The notes beneath the pieces were generated by a model. It saw nothing but the letters and a program-made list of their open reading frames with translations. It was not told the DNA's origin and did no database searches. From an uncultured Paenibacillaceae bacterium (GTDB taxonomy: Bacteria; Bacillota; Bacilli; Paenibacillales; DA-C8): a DNA stretch of 64,000 bases. The stretch is from contig CALGAO010000084.1 of the NCBI GenBank assembly GCA_937957685.1, forward strand, positions 1-64,000, written 5' to 3'. This document shows, piece by piece, positions 17,383 to 27,608 of this stretch. Numbering within the stretch: position 1 is the stretch's first letter; each line of letters opens with the position of its first letter. The translations under genes were made by a program, and so were the position numbers.

Positions 17383-17876
17383 ATCTGCTTGACTCCATTC
17401 TGTACGCTTCTGATCACGAATACGCCATTCGAACAGTTCAGCTCAACCGTCCGACCATAATTCCCCCCAGTATCCTCCGCGATGAGCGGTATCGTATACT
17501 CACTCAGCATCTCCTTGCAACGTTCGATATTGCGCGGACCGATGCGCATCATCTCGCTGCTGGCCAGTACGAACATCTGGGCGCCTCCGGCCATCTTCGC
17601 CTGCAGGCAGGACTTCCTCGCTCCAAGCCTCTCCATCTGTTCGATCAGGGCCGGGATCGCTGTATCGGCAAACTTCGCCAGGTGGTAGGACTGGTCTCTG
17701 GCGATGTCCGAGGAAGGCAGCATGATGTGGGCCAATCCCCCGATCTTGTTCACGGGATCATACAAGGACAGGCCGATACAGGAACCGAGTCCTGACGTCT
17801 TGAGCACCCCGGGTGCCTGTATGGCATTCATATCCGCCATGCCGACCTTTATTATAGGAATATCTTCGGTGATCAT
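17379..17876 (-). CDS. cheD: chemoreceptor glutamine deamidase CheD
   Basis: 165 residues. Deamidates Gln residues on methyl-accepting receptors and is a partner that stimulates CheC phosphatase. The catalytic Cys lies in GLGSCIGLSLYDP (about residue 33), the His in GGLAHIMLP (about residue 50), with KMAGGAQMF following. Its ATG overlaps the cheC stop by 4 nt, matching their known physical partnership. Confidence 0.95.
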   Translation of the reverse strand: MITEDIPIIKVGMADMNAIQAPGVLKTSGLGSCIGLSLYDPVNKIGGLAHIMLPSSDIARDQSYHLAKFADTAIPALIEQMERLGARKSCLQAKMAGGAQMFVLASSEMMRIGPRNIERCKEMLSEYTIPLIAEDTGGNYGRTVELNCSNGVFVIRSVQNGVKQI

Positions 17877-18487
17877 AAAGGCGGCACTCCCAACGCATGA
17901 AATATTCTCTCGATCGACTCCGGATCCGGGATCAGGAAGAAGTAACCTTCCACTTCGTCGTTTCCTTCCATGAACGTCGTATCGATGAGCAGGGCCTGAT
18001 CGCCCATCGGGCCATACTGGAGCATGCCATAGCTCAGGATGGCACCAGCCATATCGATCGCGAGGGATGGCACGGTCGGCTGCAGATTCAGATGGATAAA
18101 ATCAGATAACGAGGTCAGATAAGAACCGGCCAGGATGTTGCCGATCTCGGACAAGGCGCTCATCTCCAGCTCGGTGAAGCCTTCTGCTCCGATGTCCATA
18201 CCGATTAGTCTGTTCAGCAGCTTCCTCGAGGATTCCAGGGTAAAGATGAAGAACATATTGCCAGGCACTTCGCCTGTCACCCGCAGGAATACGGCGATGA
18301 CAACCTGCTCCTCGCCTCCAAGGCTTTCCGTGATCTGATCGAAGGGCACCAGCCTGGCGCTGGGCACCTTCATGTCAACCGGCTTGTCCAGCAGCTTGGA
18401 GAGGGCGGTCGCCGCATGGCCGGCGCCGATGTTGCCGATCTCCTTCAGCACATCCATCTGATAGTCCGCTATCTGAAATTGCCCCAC
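17873..18487 (-). CDS. cheC: CheY-P phosphatase CheC
   Basis: 204 residues from GTG 18487. Two CheC-family active-site motifs of the D/S-xxx-E-xx-N form are intact: DVLKEIGN (about residue 12) and SALSEIGN (about residue 110). It removes phosphate from CheY-P and, with CheD, forms the adaptation feedback loop characterised in B. subtilis. Located directly after cheW. Confidence 0.95.
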   Translation of the reverse strand: MGQFQIADYQMDVLKEIGNIGAGHAATALSKLLDKPVDMKVPSARLVPFDQITESLGGEEQVVIAVFLRVTGEVPGNMFFIFTLESSRKLLNRLIGMDIGAEGFTELEMSALSEIGNILAGSYLTSLSDFIHLNLQPTVPSLAIDMAGAILSYGMLQYGPMGDQALLIDTTFMEGNDEVEGYFFLIPDPESIERIFHALGVPPL

Positions 18488-18490
18488 CTT

Positions 18491-18949
18491 TTACTCTCCC
18501 AACTGTTCCAACTGAATGATCTCATCCTTGTTCAACACTTCCTGGAGATTGAAGAGGACGAGCAACCGGTCTTCCAGCTTCGCGATGCCGCGCAGATACT
18601 TGGCGCGTATGCCGCCGACCACCTCAGGCGGAGCCTCGATCTGATCCTCATCGACATCCACCACGTCATTGGCGGAATCGACGATCATGCCCACCTCAAT
18701 CGATTGCTGCCTGACGATGATGATCCTGGTGTTGTCGGTGTACTCGCCAGCTGTAAGTCCGAAACGCTCCCTCAGGTCGATGACCGGTACCACGACGCCG
18801 CGGAGATTGATCACGCCCTTGACAAAAACCGGCGTTTTCGGAACGCGCGTGAGCGGCATCATCCGCTCGATCGTCTGGACCTTGTCAACCTCAACCCCAT
18901 ACTCTTCATTGCCCAGTGAAAATACGACCAATTTCAATTCTGCTCCCAT
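18491..18949 (-). CDS. cheW: chemotaxis coupling protein CheW
   Basis: 152 residues, a single SH3-like CheW domain that bridges receptors and CheA. Typical segments are VVFSLGNEEYGVEVDKVQTIERM, TRVPKTPVFVKGVINLRGVVVPVIDLR and IIVRQQSIEVGMIVDSANDVVDV. It lies 16 nt after the cheA stop with its own Shine-Dalgarno sequence. Confidence 0.97.
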   Translation of the reverse strand: MGAELKLVVFSLGNEEYGVEVDKVQTIERMMPLTRVPKTPVFVKGVINLRGVVVPVIDLRERFGLTAGEYTDNTRIIIVRQQSIEVGMIVDSANDVVDVDEDQIEAPPEVVGGIRAKYLRGIAKLEDRLLVLFNLQEVLNKDEIIQLEQLGE

Positions 18950-18965
18950 GATGCTTACCTCCCTG

Positions 18966-21014
18966 TTATTTGATCAACGCATTCGTATCCAGGATCAAGG
19001 CCACCTGACCGTCGCCAAGAATCGTCGCTCCCGAGATGGCGAACAGCCTGTTCAGATAATCGCCAAGCGTCTTCAGCACGATCTCCTGCTGGCCGATGAA
19101 TTCATCCGTCAGGAGCGCAGCCAGCTTCTCTCCCTTATGAACGATGACGACATTCATCTCGCCGCTGTCGTCGAGCGAGTGATCCGGCACCTCAAGCACC
19201 TGGGCGAGGTTGACGAGCGGGATGATGTTGTCGCGGAAGCGGATCATCGACATGCCCTGCACGTTCCGGATATCCTCCTTCGTGATGAGCGTCGTCTCGA
19301 CGATCGAGCTGATCGGGATAGCATATTTCTCGCTGCCAAGTCTGATCAGCATCGCGGTGATGATCGACAGGGTGAGCGGCAGCTGGACGGTAAACTTCGT
19401 CCCCTGTCCAAGGACGGATTCGACCGAAACCGCTCCGCCCAGCGAGGCGATCTTCGAGCGCACCACGTCCAGCCCGACGCCGCGTCCCGAGATGTCGGAG
19501 ACGACTTCCGCCGTGCTGAAACCGGAGGCGAACAACAGCTGGAAGACATCATGATCGGACAGCCGATCCGCATCTTCGCTTTTCACGATGCCGCGTTCGA
19601 TCGCCTTGTTCAGCACCTTGTCCCGATTGATGCCGCGTCCGTCGTCCTCGATCTCGATAAACACATGATTGCCGCTCTGATAGGCGCGAAGGTATAGGTT
19701 GCCCGTCTCCGGCTTGCCGGCCGCGATGCGTCCCGGCGTATCCTCCAGCCCATGGTCCAGCGCGTTGCGCAGCAGGTGAACAAGCGGATCGCTGATCTCG
19801 TCGATCACGGTGCGGTCAAGCTCGGTTTCGGCGCCGGTCACGATGAGCTCGACCTTCTTGTTCAACGACTTGGCGAGGTCGCGCACCATCCGCGGGAATC
19901 GGTTAAACACCGTCTCCACCGGCATCATGCGCAGCTTCAGGACGATGTTCTGCAGATCGCTGCTGACCCTGGACATATGCTCCACCGTCTCCGTCAGCTC
20001 TTGCTTATGCAGCTCACTGGCCAGCTGCTCCAGCCTGACGCGATCGATGAGCAGCTCGCTGAACAGATTCATCAGCGTATCCAGCCGCTCGATATCGACG
20101 CGGATCGTGCGGCTTCCGGACTGTTGCTTCGCATGGCTCCCTCCCTGGGCGCCTGCCTGTCCGTTCGCCCCGGAGGCCGTCCGGGCCGCTTCCCGTTTCG
20201 CGTCTGATCCCGGCTGGCTGTCCTTGGCGTAGGATGTACGGTCCCGCATCTGAGCGAGAGCATCTGCGTGGATCTGCTGCAGGGTGACGCTGTCGATCTC
20301 CGAGATATCCTGAATCATATGTTCGACCGATTGGCCATCCAGCTTCGTTATGTAGTAAACCGTGAACTCCCTGTCAAACTTCTCCTGCTCAATGTCCTGC
20401 ACCGAAGGCTCGGACTTGGCGATCTCGCCGTTGCGCTCCAGGGCATCGAAGACCATGTAGGCTCTGGCCGCCTTCAGCACGCAATCCTCACGCAATCTGA
20501 CGCGAATCACGAACACCTGGAAGCCGGACTGCAGGGATTGCTCCACGATCGACAACTGGTACTGGTCCAGACCGCCAGACAGAATGGGTGCCGAAGAAGC
20601 CTGCTTCGCCGCGGAACTGGCCGGTGCGGCGCTGTCGCCGCTCACGATCGCCTTCAGGCCGGCGACGATGTGCTGAACATCCAGCTTGCCGCTGCCGCCC
20701 TCGACGATATCGTTGACCATCGCATCCAGCGCGTCGAGGCTTTTGAACAACATGTCGAAGATGTTCTCGTTCATGCTCAGCTTGTTATTGCGGACCAGAT
20801 CGAGGACATTCTCCATCTCATGCGTCAGGTTGGCCAGATCCTCGAACCCCATCGTCGCTGCCATTCCTTTCAGCGTATGCGCGGAACGGAAGATATTCTG
20901 TACGATGCCGAGATCCGACGGGCTGTTCTCCAATTCCAGCAAATTGTCGTTCAATGCTTGCAGATGCTCTTTCGACTCATCAATAAACATTGATAAATAC
21001 TGATTGGACTCCAT
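18966..21014 (-). CDS. cheA: chemotaxis histidine kinase CheA
   Basis: Receptor-coupled kinase that phosphorylates CheY and CheB. 682 residues: P1 with phospho-accepting His46 in FRSAHTLKGM; a P2 CheY-binding region (about 140-260); a Gly/Gln/Ser-rich linker; P3 dimerisation (IDTL-type start RLDTLMNLFSELLIDR); P4 ATPase with N box NALDHGLE, G1 EDDGRGIN and G2 SDISGRGVGLDVV; and the P5 CheW-like domain. ATG 21014 is preferred because AGGAGG lies 9 nt upstream; the ATG two codons earlier is too close. Lies between cheB and cheW. Confidence 0.97.
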   Translation of the reverse strand: MESNQYLSMFIDESKEHLQALNDNLLELENSPSDLGIVQNIFRSAHTLKGMAATMGFEDLANLTHEMENVLDLVRNNKLSMNENIFDMLFKSLDALDAMVNDIVEGGSGKLDVQHIVAGLKAIVSGDSAAPASSAAKQASSAPILSGGLDQYQLSIVEQSLQSGFQVFVIRVRLREDCVLKAARAYMVFDALERNGEIAKSEPSVQDIEQEKFDREFTVYYITKLDGQSVEHMIQDISEIDSVTLQQIHADALAQMRDRTSYAKDSQPGSDAKREAARTASGANGQAGAQGGSHAKQQSGSRTIRVDIERLDTLMNLFSELLIDRVRLEQLASELHKQELTETVEHMSRVSSDLQNIVLKLRMMPVETVFNRFPRMVRDLAKSLNKKVELIVTGAETELDRTVIDEISDPLVHLLRNALDHGLEDTPGRIAAGKPETGNLYLRAYQSGNHVFIEIEDDGRGINRDKVLNKAIERGIVKSEDADRLSDHDVFQLLFASGFSTAEVVSDISGRGVGLDVVRSKIASLGGAVSVESVLGQGTKFTVQLPLTLSIITAMLIRLGSEKYAIPISSIVETTLITKEDIRNVQGMSMIRFRDNIIPLVNLAQVLEVPDHSLDDSGEMNVVIVHKGEKLAALLTDEFIGQQEIVLKTLGDYLNRLFAISGATILGDGQVALILDTNALIK

Positions 21015-21052
21015 TACCATACACCTCCTGGTGAGCTTCTGTTGCTAAAGCC

Positions 21053-22114
21053 TTAACGAACTACCTCAATCAACTTGCGCGGAATCTCGTGGAGCGGCAA
21101 CACATCACTTGCGGCTTGCAGCTCGATCGCCACCTTCGGCATGCCGAATACGACGCAGGTTTCCTCTGCTTCAGCGATCGTCGTTTGCACGCCGGAATCG
21201 CGAAGATGCTTCATCGCGTGTGCTCCATCACCGCCCATCCCCGTCATGAGAACCAGATGCCGCATCAGCTCTGTCCGCTCGTACAAGGACTCGAACAGGT
21301 AATCCACCGATGGCCTGTGACCGTTGCGCGGTTCATCCTGGCTCAGACGGATCAGGTATTGATGGCCGGGCGTGCGGTGCAAGCCCATGTGCCAGCCGCC
21401 TGGCGCGATGTAGGCGGTGCCGGATTCCACCGGCATGTCCTGCTCCGCTTCCACCACGCGGATCTGCGACAGCACGTCAAGTCGTCCAGCGAGCGATCTG
21501 GTAAAGTTCGGAGGCATGTGCTGAACGATGAGGATCGGTGCAGGAAAATGCTTCGGCAATGCGGGCAGCACGCGCTGCAGAGCCTTCGGTCCCCCTGTCG
21601 ACGTGCCTATCGCCACCAGATGGCGGAACTGACCGCTTCTCTCTGCTTTCACCAGCGGAGGAGCAATCGGCATGGCCAAGCTCCCGGTCTGAACCTCCTG
21701 CCTGGGCTGCAGCTTCGCTTGCAACGCCACGCGAAGCTTCTCCATCAGCCGGTCCTTGACTTTATATAAATCAACGGATATGCTTCCTGATGGCTTCTTC
21801 ACGAAATCAACCGCGCCAATCTCGAGCGCCCGAATCGTCAGCTCGTTGCCAGCGTCTGTCAGGCTGCTGAGCATGATGACCGGCGTCGGGCATATGGTCA
21901 TGATCTCGCGAAGCGCGTCGATGCCATTCTTGACCGGCATCTCGACGTCCATCGTGATCACATCCGGCCTCAAACGAATCGTCTTGTCGACCGCCTCCTG
22001 GCCATTCCTGGCCGTATCGACGATCTCGAATTCGGGATCTTCTGCGATCATGTCGGTGATCAGCTTGCGCATAAAGGCAGAATCATCAACCACGAGCACT
22101 TTGTGTCGGGTCAT
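21053..22114 (-). CDS. cheB: protein-glutamate methylesterase CheB
   Basis: 353 residues: an N-terminal receiver with phospho-acceptor Asp56 (RPDVITMDVEMPVKNG) and a C-terminal methylesterase with catalytic Ser (AIGTSTGGPKAL), His (VQHMPPNFT) and Asp (MTGMGGDGAHAM). Demethylates receptors during adaptation. Its partner methyltransferase gene cheR is not in this window, so it must be elsewhere. Confidence 0.97.
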   Translation of the reverse strand: MTRHKVLVVDDSAFMRKLITDMIAEDPEFEIVDTARNGQEAVDKTIRLRPDVITMDVEMPVKNGIDALREIMTICPTPVIMLSSLTDAGNELTIRALEIGAVDFVKKPSGSISVDLYKVKDRLMEKLRVALQAKLQPRQEVQTGSLAMPIAPPLVKAERSGQFRHLVAIGTSTGGPKALQRVLPALPKHFPAPILIVQHMPPNFTRSLAGRLDVLSQIRVVEAEQDMPVESGTAYIAPGGWHMGLHRTPGHQYLIRLSQDEPRNGHRPSVDYLFESLYERTELMRHLVLMTGMGGDGAHAMKHLRDSGVQTTIAEAEETCVVFGMPKVAIELQAASDVLPLHEIPRKLIEVVR

Positions 22115-22150
22115 CGCCGTTCACTCCCTGAAGTCATACTTGCCAATCGT

Positions 22151-23020
22151 TCACTGAATCAGCTTGATCATCCTCGACAGGAAGGATCTGATGCCGCTCC
22201 CTCGATCGCCTGACATTGGCCGCTCTGCCAGATAGCCGTCCACGAGCTCAAGAATCGCCCTGCTGGCCGGGCTGTTCGGATAAGCGAGCGAGAATGGCAC
22301 CTGACGCTTGACCGCCTTGGATACGTGGGTGTCATCATATACATAACCCAATGTCGGGATATCAAGGTCGAGAAACTGCTTGGCCACCATGGTGATCTTG
22401 TCTGCTGTCTGCTTGCCTTCACGGCGTTCCGATACACGGTTGATGACGAGCCGAAAGTTGACGTTGTACTGCATGTTGTGGACCATCTTGATGATCGCAT
22501 AAGCGTCGGTAATCGACGTTGGTTCCGGGGTCGTAACGACAATCGCTTCATCGGCCGCTACGATGAACTTGAGCGTTTCCTTGGACAGTCCGGCTCCGGT
22601 ATCGAACAGGATGTAATCCACATGACCGCTCAGCTTGTTGACTTCTGACACGAAATATTCCAGCTCTTCTTCCTTCAGGCGAATCAGATCATTGAACCCC
22701 GATCCTCCGGCAATGAACAACAGCCCGTGTTGACTGCGATGAATGATGTCCCAGATCGTTTTTTCCCGTTTTAACAGATGATAGAGATTGTACCTGGGTG
22801 ATTCCCCCAGGAGCACATCGATATTGGCCAGGCCGATATCGGCGTCAAATACCAACACTTTATACCCACGGCTTTGCAAGGTCAACGCAAAATTTAACGT
22901 GAAGTTCGACTTGCCGACTCCGCCCTTGCCGCTGGTAACCGTGATGACGCGTGTCGGTCTGGATCTCGATTGCTGATAACCTGATACCAGTTCGCGCAAA
23001 CCTTGTGCCTGGTCAGCCAT
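22151..23020 (-). CDS. flhG: flagellar number regulator FlhG (MinD-like ATPase)
   Basis: 289 residues from ATG 23020 (GGAG 9 nt upstream). The deviant Walker A is VTSGKGGVGKSNFTLNFAL, with VFDADIGLANIDVLLG and YILFDTGAGLS following. Partners with FlhF, stimulates its GTPase and limits flagellar number and position. It ends without a strongly amphipathic MinD-type tail that I can be sure of, though SFLSRMIKLI is a candidate membrane-targeting helix. Overlaps flhF by 8 nt. Confidence 0.96.
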   Translation of the reverse strand: MADQAQGLRELVSGYQQSRSRPTRVITVTSGKGGVGKSNFTLNFALTLQSRGYKVLVFDADIGLANIDVLLGESPRYNLYHLLKREKTIWDIIHRSQHGLLFIAGGSGFNDLIRLKEEELEYFVSEVNKLSGHVDYILFDTGAGLSKETLKFIVAADEAIVVTTPEPTSITDAYAIIKMVHNMQYNVNFRLVINRVSERREGKQTADKITMVAKQFLDLDIPTLGYVYDDTHVSKAVKRQVPFSLAYPNSPASRAILELVDGYLAERPMSGDRGSGIRSFLSRMIKLIQ

Positions 23021-24425
23021 TCGCATCTTCTCCTAACAGATGTTGAACAATCTTCTCCGGCTGCAAGATAGAGATGTCATCGGGCACATTCTGACCATTC
23101 GTCACATACGAGAGCGGTAGGGCATATTCATGCAGCACATTGACGATCGAGCCGTAGCTCGTCGTCTCATCCATCTTCGTCCACAGGACCTTGTCGATTC
23201 GGACATGCCTGAAGTTCTCGATGATGGCCCGAATGTCTTCGTATTTCGATACGAGGCTGAGCACCAGATAGGTCTCGCTCTCTCCGTGGTTGCTGATGAG
23301 CCCGTCCAGATAGGCGATGCTGGTAGCATCACGGTAGTTGCGGCCCGCCGTATCCATGAAGATCAGGCTGCGATCGCTGAGCCTCTCCAGCGCTCCGGTC
23401 ATCTCATCCGGCGAGAACACGACCTCCACCGGAACGTTCAGGATCGTCGCGTAGGTCTTGAGTTGATCGATGGCAGCGATCCGATACGTATCGGAGGTGA
23501 TAAATCCGACCTTCTGGTTGCGCCTGAGCACCTGCTCTGCCGCCAGCTTGGCGATCGTCGTTGTCTTGCCTACGCCAGTTGGGCCGATAAACTGAATGAT
23601 GCGGCTGTCAGCTGCGATGCCTGAAGCAGGGGTTTGGGCAAACAGCTGTTGCAGCTGCTCCCCCATCAGGGAACGAGCGGCATCTTCGTCCAGTCGTTCC
23701 AGCGACACTCCGCCTGCGGTGAGCGCCCGTTGCTTCAGCTCCTCCGCGACCGAAGGCAGCACGCCCTGGGCGATCAGCCTCTGCTCCACCGGGGCGAAAG
23801 GATCGGGACGAGCCGCTGAGCCGGCTGCGGTTGCGGTCCCATCCGTCAGCCTGGCGACGAGAGCCTTCATCTCCTTGATCTCCTCCAGGAGCTCCCGCGG
23901 ATCCAGATCGCCTCCCACTGCCGCGCTGCCGGAAGGTCTGGCCGGTTGTCTGGCCGCAGCCTGCTGGATCGTCTGGGCTGCTGCGCGCTTGAACCGGTCG
24001 ATGGCCTGCTCATCCGGCGAGATCGGACCGCTTAGCGGCGCGGAGGCTGGAGCAGCTGCCTCAGCCTTGATCGGCGGCGTCTGAGCTGGTCGGCTCTGAT
24101 CGGGAGACGGCTCGGCTGGCGCGGGTCGCTGGCTGACGCTGCGATAAGCCTGCGCAGCCACCGCGCCGCTGACCACCGGTGAACTGGCTGGTCTGTCCAG
24201 CGTGGCCGTTGCCACCGCGCCTGCCGTTTGCTGATGTTTGTCCGCCTCCGAGGACTGGTTATCGATCGCCGCGATGACCTCGACCTTCTTCTTCCCGAAC
24301 AGGCCGAGGATCCCGCCGACCTTAACCTGTTTGGTATTCAGGATCACCGCATCCTTGCCGAGCTCCTGACGGATCTTGTTCAACGCGTCAGGCAATGTAT
24401 CGACCACATAGCGCTTTACCCTCAT
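23013..24425 (-). CDS. flhF: flagellar biosynthesis SRP-type GTPase FlhF
   Basis: 470 residues. N-terminal B domain (RVKRYVVDTLPDALNKIRQELG), a long Ala/Pro-rich low-complexity linker (about residues 75-170), then N and G domains with P-loop GPTGVGKTTTIAKLA, SDTYRIAAIDQL, IFMDTAGRNYRD and TKMDETTSYG. Marks the site of flagellar assembly at the membrane. Its ATG overlaps the flhA stop by 4 nt (ATGA), and the linker is longer than in B. subtilis FlhF. Confidence 0.97.
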   Translation of the reverse strand: MRVKRYVVDTLPDALNKIRQELGKDAVILNTKQVKVGGILGLFGKKKVEVIAAIDNQSSEADKHQQTAGAVATATLDRPASSPVVSGAVAAQAYRSVSQRPAPAEPSPDQSRPAQTPPIKAEAAAPASAPLSGPISPDEQAIDRFKRAAAQTIQQAAARQPARPSGSAAVGGDLDPRELLEEIKEMKALVARLTDGTATAAGSAARPDPFAPVEQRLIAQGVLPSVAEELKQRALTAGGVSLERLDEDAARSLMGEQLQQLFAQTPASGIAADSRIIQFIGPTGVGKTTTIAKLAAEQVLRRNQKVGFITSDTYRIAAIDQLKTYATILNVPVEVVFSPDEMTGALERLSDRSLIFMDTAGRNYRDATSIAYLDGLISNHGESETYLVLSLVSKYEDIRAIIENFRHVRIDKVLWTKMDETTSYGSIVNVLHEYALPLSYVTNGQNVPDDISILQPEKIVQHLLGEDANG

Positions 24426-26452
24426 AAGTTCACAACCCCTACACTCTGAATTTCAACGCTTGGTTCCAATTCATTATAGGAAAGAACCGGAACGTCGGGC
24501 ATCGTCCGATCGACGATCTGCCGCACGTACATCCGAATGCTCGGCGAAGTGAGGATGATCGGTTGATAGCCGTTTTCAAGCACTCGCTTCACTTGATCTG
24601 ACAGCCGTTGGTAGATCTGTTGCGTAGTCATCGGATCAAGCGCCAGGTAGGTGCCTTGTTCGGTTTGTTGCACAGCTTCTGAGATGCGTCTCTCGAGCAC
24701 AGGACCAATGGTGATGACCTTCATGGAATCCTTGCCTGGTGAATACTGTTGCGTGATCTGTCTTGCCAACGCTTGCCTTACATATTCGGTGAGGATGTCC
24801 GGATCCTTCGTATAGGTTCCGTAATCCGCCAGAGCCTCGAAGATGGTGACCAGATCGCGGATAGAGATCTTCTCCTTCAGGAGTCGGATCAGCACCTTCT
24901 GAACATCGCCTATGGACAGCACGTTCGGGATAAGCTCCTCGACAAGCGCCGGATTCGTCGACTTGAGATGTTCGACAAGCGTCTTCGTCTCCTGACGACC
25001 GAGCAGTTCGTGCGCATGTTTCTTGATGGTCTCGGTAAGATGGGTTGCGACGACCGATGGCGGATCCACGACGGTGTATCCGGACAGCTCCGCCCTTTCC
25101 TTCATCGCCTCATCCACCCAGAGTGCCGGTAGGCCAAAGGCCGGCTCCACCGTTTCGATGCCTGTCACCGTGCCGTCATCATAACCCGGACTCATCGCCA
25201 GATAGTGATTAAGTAATAATTCACCACGAGCCACCGTATTTCCTTTTATTTTAATGACATATTCATTGGGTTTTAGTTGAATATTGTCGCGAATGCGGAT
25301 GACCGGCACGAGGATGCCGATCTCAAGCGCCAATTGCCGCCTGATCATGATGATCCGATCCAGCAGATCCCCGCCCTGCTGCGCGTCCGCCAGCGGGATC
25401 AGGCCGTAGCCGAACTCGAACTCGATCGGATCGACCGTCAGCAGGCTCACGACGCTCTCCGGGCTGCGCACTTCCTCGATCTGCTCCTCCTCGACCTGCT
25501 GCACCTCCTGCGCCTGCTTCTCCTTCATCGTCTTGTCCATGCGCCAGGCCGCGTAGACGAGGAGCGCCGCCATCGGCCAGGTGGTCAGGAAGCCGATCGG
25601 CGTGAAGCTGAGCATGATCAGGGTACCGGCCACGATGTACAGCAGCTTCGGATAAGCGAACATCTGCTTCGCGATGTCCGCGGACATGTTCTCCTCGGAA
25701 GCGGCGCGCGTGACGATCAGGCCGGCTGCAGTCGAGATGAGCAGCGCCGGTATCTGGCTGACGAGGCCGTCGCCGATGGTCAGGATAGAGTACGTATCCA
25801 GCGCCTCGGGGAACGAATCTCCGTTCATCACGACACCGATGATGATGCCGCCGATCAGGTTGATGAAGGTGATGAGGATCCCGGCGATGGCGTCCCCTTT
25901 GACGAACTTGCTGGCACCGTCCATCGCGCCATAAAAATCCGCTTCACGTTCGATCTTCTGCCGCCGTTCTTTGGCCTGCTGCTCATTGATGAGTCCGGCG
26001 TTCAGGTCGGCATCGATGCTCATCTGCTTGCCCGGCATCGCATCGAGCGTAAATCTCGCTCCGACTTCCGCAACGCGTTCGGACCCCTTCGTGATCACCA
26101 TGAAGTTGACGATCACGAGAATGAGGAACACGACAAAACCGACGGCCAGATTCCCTTTCGCCACAAAGGAGCCAAAGGTTTCCACGACCTGACCTGCATC
26201 TGCCTGGGACAGGATGAGACGCGTGGACGACACGTTAAGGGCCAGGCGGAACAGGGTCGTAATGAGCAGAAGCGAAGGGAAGATGGAAAATTGCAGCGCG
26301 TCCTGGGTATTCATCCCGACGAGCAGGATGATCAGCGCGATCGTAATATTCAAGATAAAGAGTATGTCCAGAAGCCAGGTTGGCAAAGGTATGACCAGCA
26401 TCAAGACGATACAGATGACGCCTACCAGTATGCCAATATCGCGAAATTTCAC
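24422..26452 (-). CDS. flhA: flagellar export gate protein FlhA
   Basis: 676 residues, the usual size. Eight N-terminal membrane helices including the FHIPEP-family region (GFVVFLILVIVNFMVITKGSERVAEV), then the cytoplasmic FlhA-C nonamer-ring domain that docks chaperone-substrate complexes. It forms the export gate with FliPQR and FlhB. Lies 44 nt after flhB. Confidence 0.97.
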   Translation of the reverse strand: MKFRDIGILVGVICIVLMLVIPLPTWLLDILFILNITIALIILLVGMNTQDALQFSIFPSLLLITTLFRLALNVSSTRLILSQADAGQVVETFGSFVAKGNLAVGFVVFLILVIVNFMVITKGSERVAEVGARFTLDAMPGKQMSIDADLNAGLINEQQAKERRQKIEREADFYGAMDGASKFVKGDAIAGILITFINLIGGIIIGVVMNGDSFPEALDTYSILTIGDGLVSQIPALLISTAAGLIVTRAASEENMSADIAKQMFAYPKLLYIVAGTLIMLSFTPIGFLTTWPMAALLVYAAWRMDKTMKEKQAQEVQQVEEEQIEEVRSPESVVSLLTVDPIEFEFGYGLIPLADAQQGGDLLDRIIMIRRQLALEIGILVPVIRIRDNIQLKPNEYVIKIKGNTVARGELLLNHYLAMSPGYDDGTVTGIETVEPAFGLPALWVDEAMKERAELSGYTVVDPPSVVATHLTETIKKHAHELLGRQETKTLVEHLKSTNPALVEELIPNVLSIGDVQKVLIRLLKEKISIRDLVTIFEALADYGTYTKDPDILTEYVRQALARQITQQYSPGKDSMKVITIGPVLERRISEAVQQTEQGTYLALDPMTTQQIYQRLSDQVKRVLENGYQPIILTSPSIRMYVRQIVDRTMPDVPVLSYNELEPSVEIQSVGVVNL

Positions 26453-26496
26453 CTTCGTCGTATCCCCTTCCGGTCCGAATAGTCAGCATCCGACGT

Positions 26497-27585
26497 TTAA
26501 CGTTTGCCTTTGACCTTGTAAACATAAGCGAGCACCTCGGCGACCGCCTGAAACAGATCGACCGGAATGCTCTGTCCGATCTCCGTCCGTTCATACAACG
26601 CTCTTGCCAGCGGACGATTCTCCATGATGATGATGTCATGCGCCTGCGCCACTTCCCGGATCTTGAGCGCGACATAATCGACGCCCTTGGCGATCACCTT
26701 TGGCTCCTCCATGATCGTGGCATCATACTGCAGGGCAACCGCATAGTGCGTCGGGTTCGTGATGACCACATCCGCCTTGGGCACTTCCTGCATCATCCTC
26801 ATCATGGCCATCCGCCGCTGCTTCTCGCGAATGCGGCCCTTGACCAGCGGATCGCCCTCGGTTTTCTTGAATTCGTCCTTGACCTCCTGCTTCGTCATGC
26901 GCAGCTGCTTGTTGTATTCATAGCGCTGGTACATGTAATCCAGGATGGCCAGAACGACCAGCACGGCGCCGATCTGAACCCCGATCTTCGTGGTCAGCCC
27001 GCCCGCGAAGCGAAACACGTCCTCGAGCGGAAGCAGCGAGAGGCTGAGCAGCTTGTCTCTTGCTCCCCATAGGTTGGACCATACCACCGATCCGATGATG
27101 ATCACCTTGAGGAGGGACTTGATCAGGTTGACGAGCGACCGCATCGAGAAGAGCTGCTTGAAGCCCTGGATCGGGTTCAGCTTGCTCAGCTTCATCTTGA
27201 GCGGCTGGGTCGTGAACAGGAAGCCGAACTGGATGTAGTTGCCGAGTACGGCCAGGATCATCGCGATCGCGAAGATCGGCACCACGAACAGGATGCCCTG
27301 CACGATCAATTGACTGAACATGACGCTGATGTTGGACAGCGTGACATCCCAGCGCATATATTCATTGAACGTGACCGTAAACAAGGAATAGAGACGATCC
27401 TCGTACAGTCCGCCAAGCGTATTCAGAGCGAGAAAGGTAAAAAACACGATCAAGGCCCCCGGCAGCTCCGAACTTTTCGCCACCTGGCCTTTGTTGCGTG
27501 CTTCCCGTTTCTTGCGGGGAGTTGCTTTCTCTGTCTTCTCCTGCGCAAACAATTGCAGATCGAGCTGCAATGGATACTCGCGCAT
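26497..27585 (-). CDS. flhB: flagellar export switch protein FlhB
   Basis: 362 residues: basic cytoplasmic N-terminus (EKTEKATPRKKREARNKGQV), four membrane helices, and a cytoplasmic C-domain with the self-cleavage motif NPTH in VVITNPTHYAVALQYD. Cleavage between Asn and Pro switches export from rod/hook to filament substrates, in concert with FliK. A second, FlhB-C-like small protein is encoded at 60727-61047. Confidence 0.97.
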   Translation of the reverse strand: MREYPLQLDLQLFAQEKTEKATPRKKREARNKGQVAKSSELPGALIVFFTFLALNTLGGLYEDRLYSLFTVTFNEYMRWDVTLSNISVMFSQLIVQGILFVVPIFAIAMILAVLGNYIQFGFLFTTQPLKMKLSKLNPIQGFKQLFSMRSLVNLIKSLLKVIIIGSVVWSNLWGARDKLLSLSLLPLEDVFRFAGGLTTKIGVQIGAVLVVLAILDYMYQRYEYNKQLRMTKQEVKDEFKKTEGDPLVKGRIREKQRRMAMMRMMQEVPKADVVITNPTHYAVALQYDATIMEEPKVIAKGVDYVALKIREVAQAHDIIIMENRPLARALYERTEIGQSIPVDLFQAVAEVLAYVYKVKGKR

Positions 27586-27608
27586 TCCTACGTCACCCCG
27601 CCCCCATT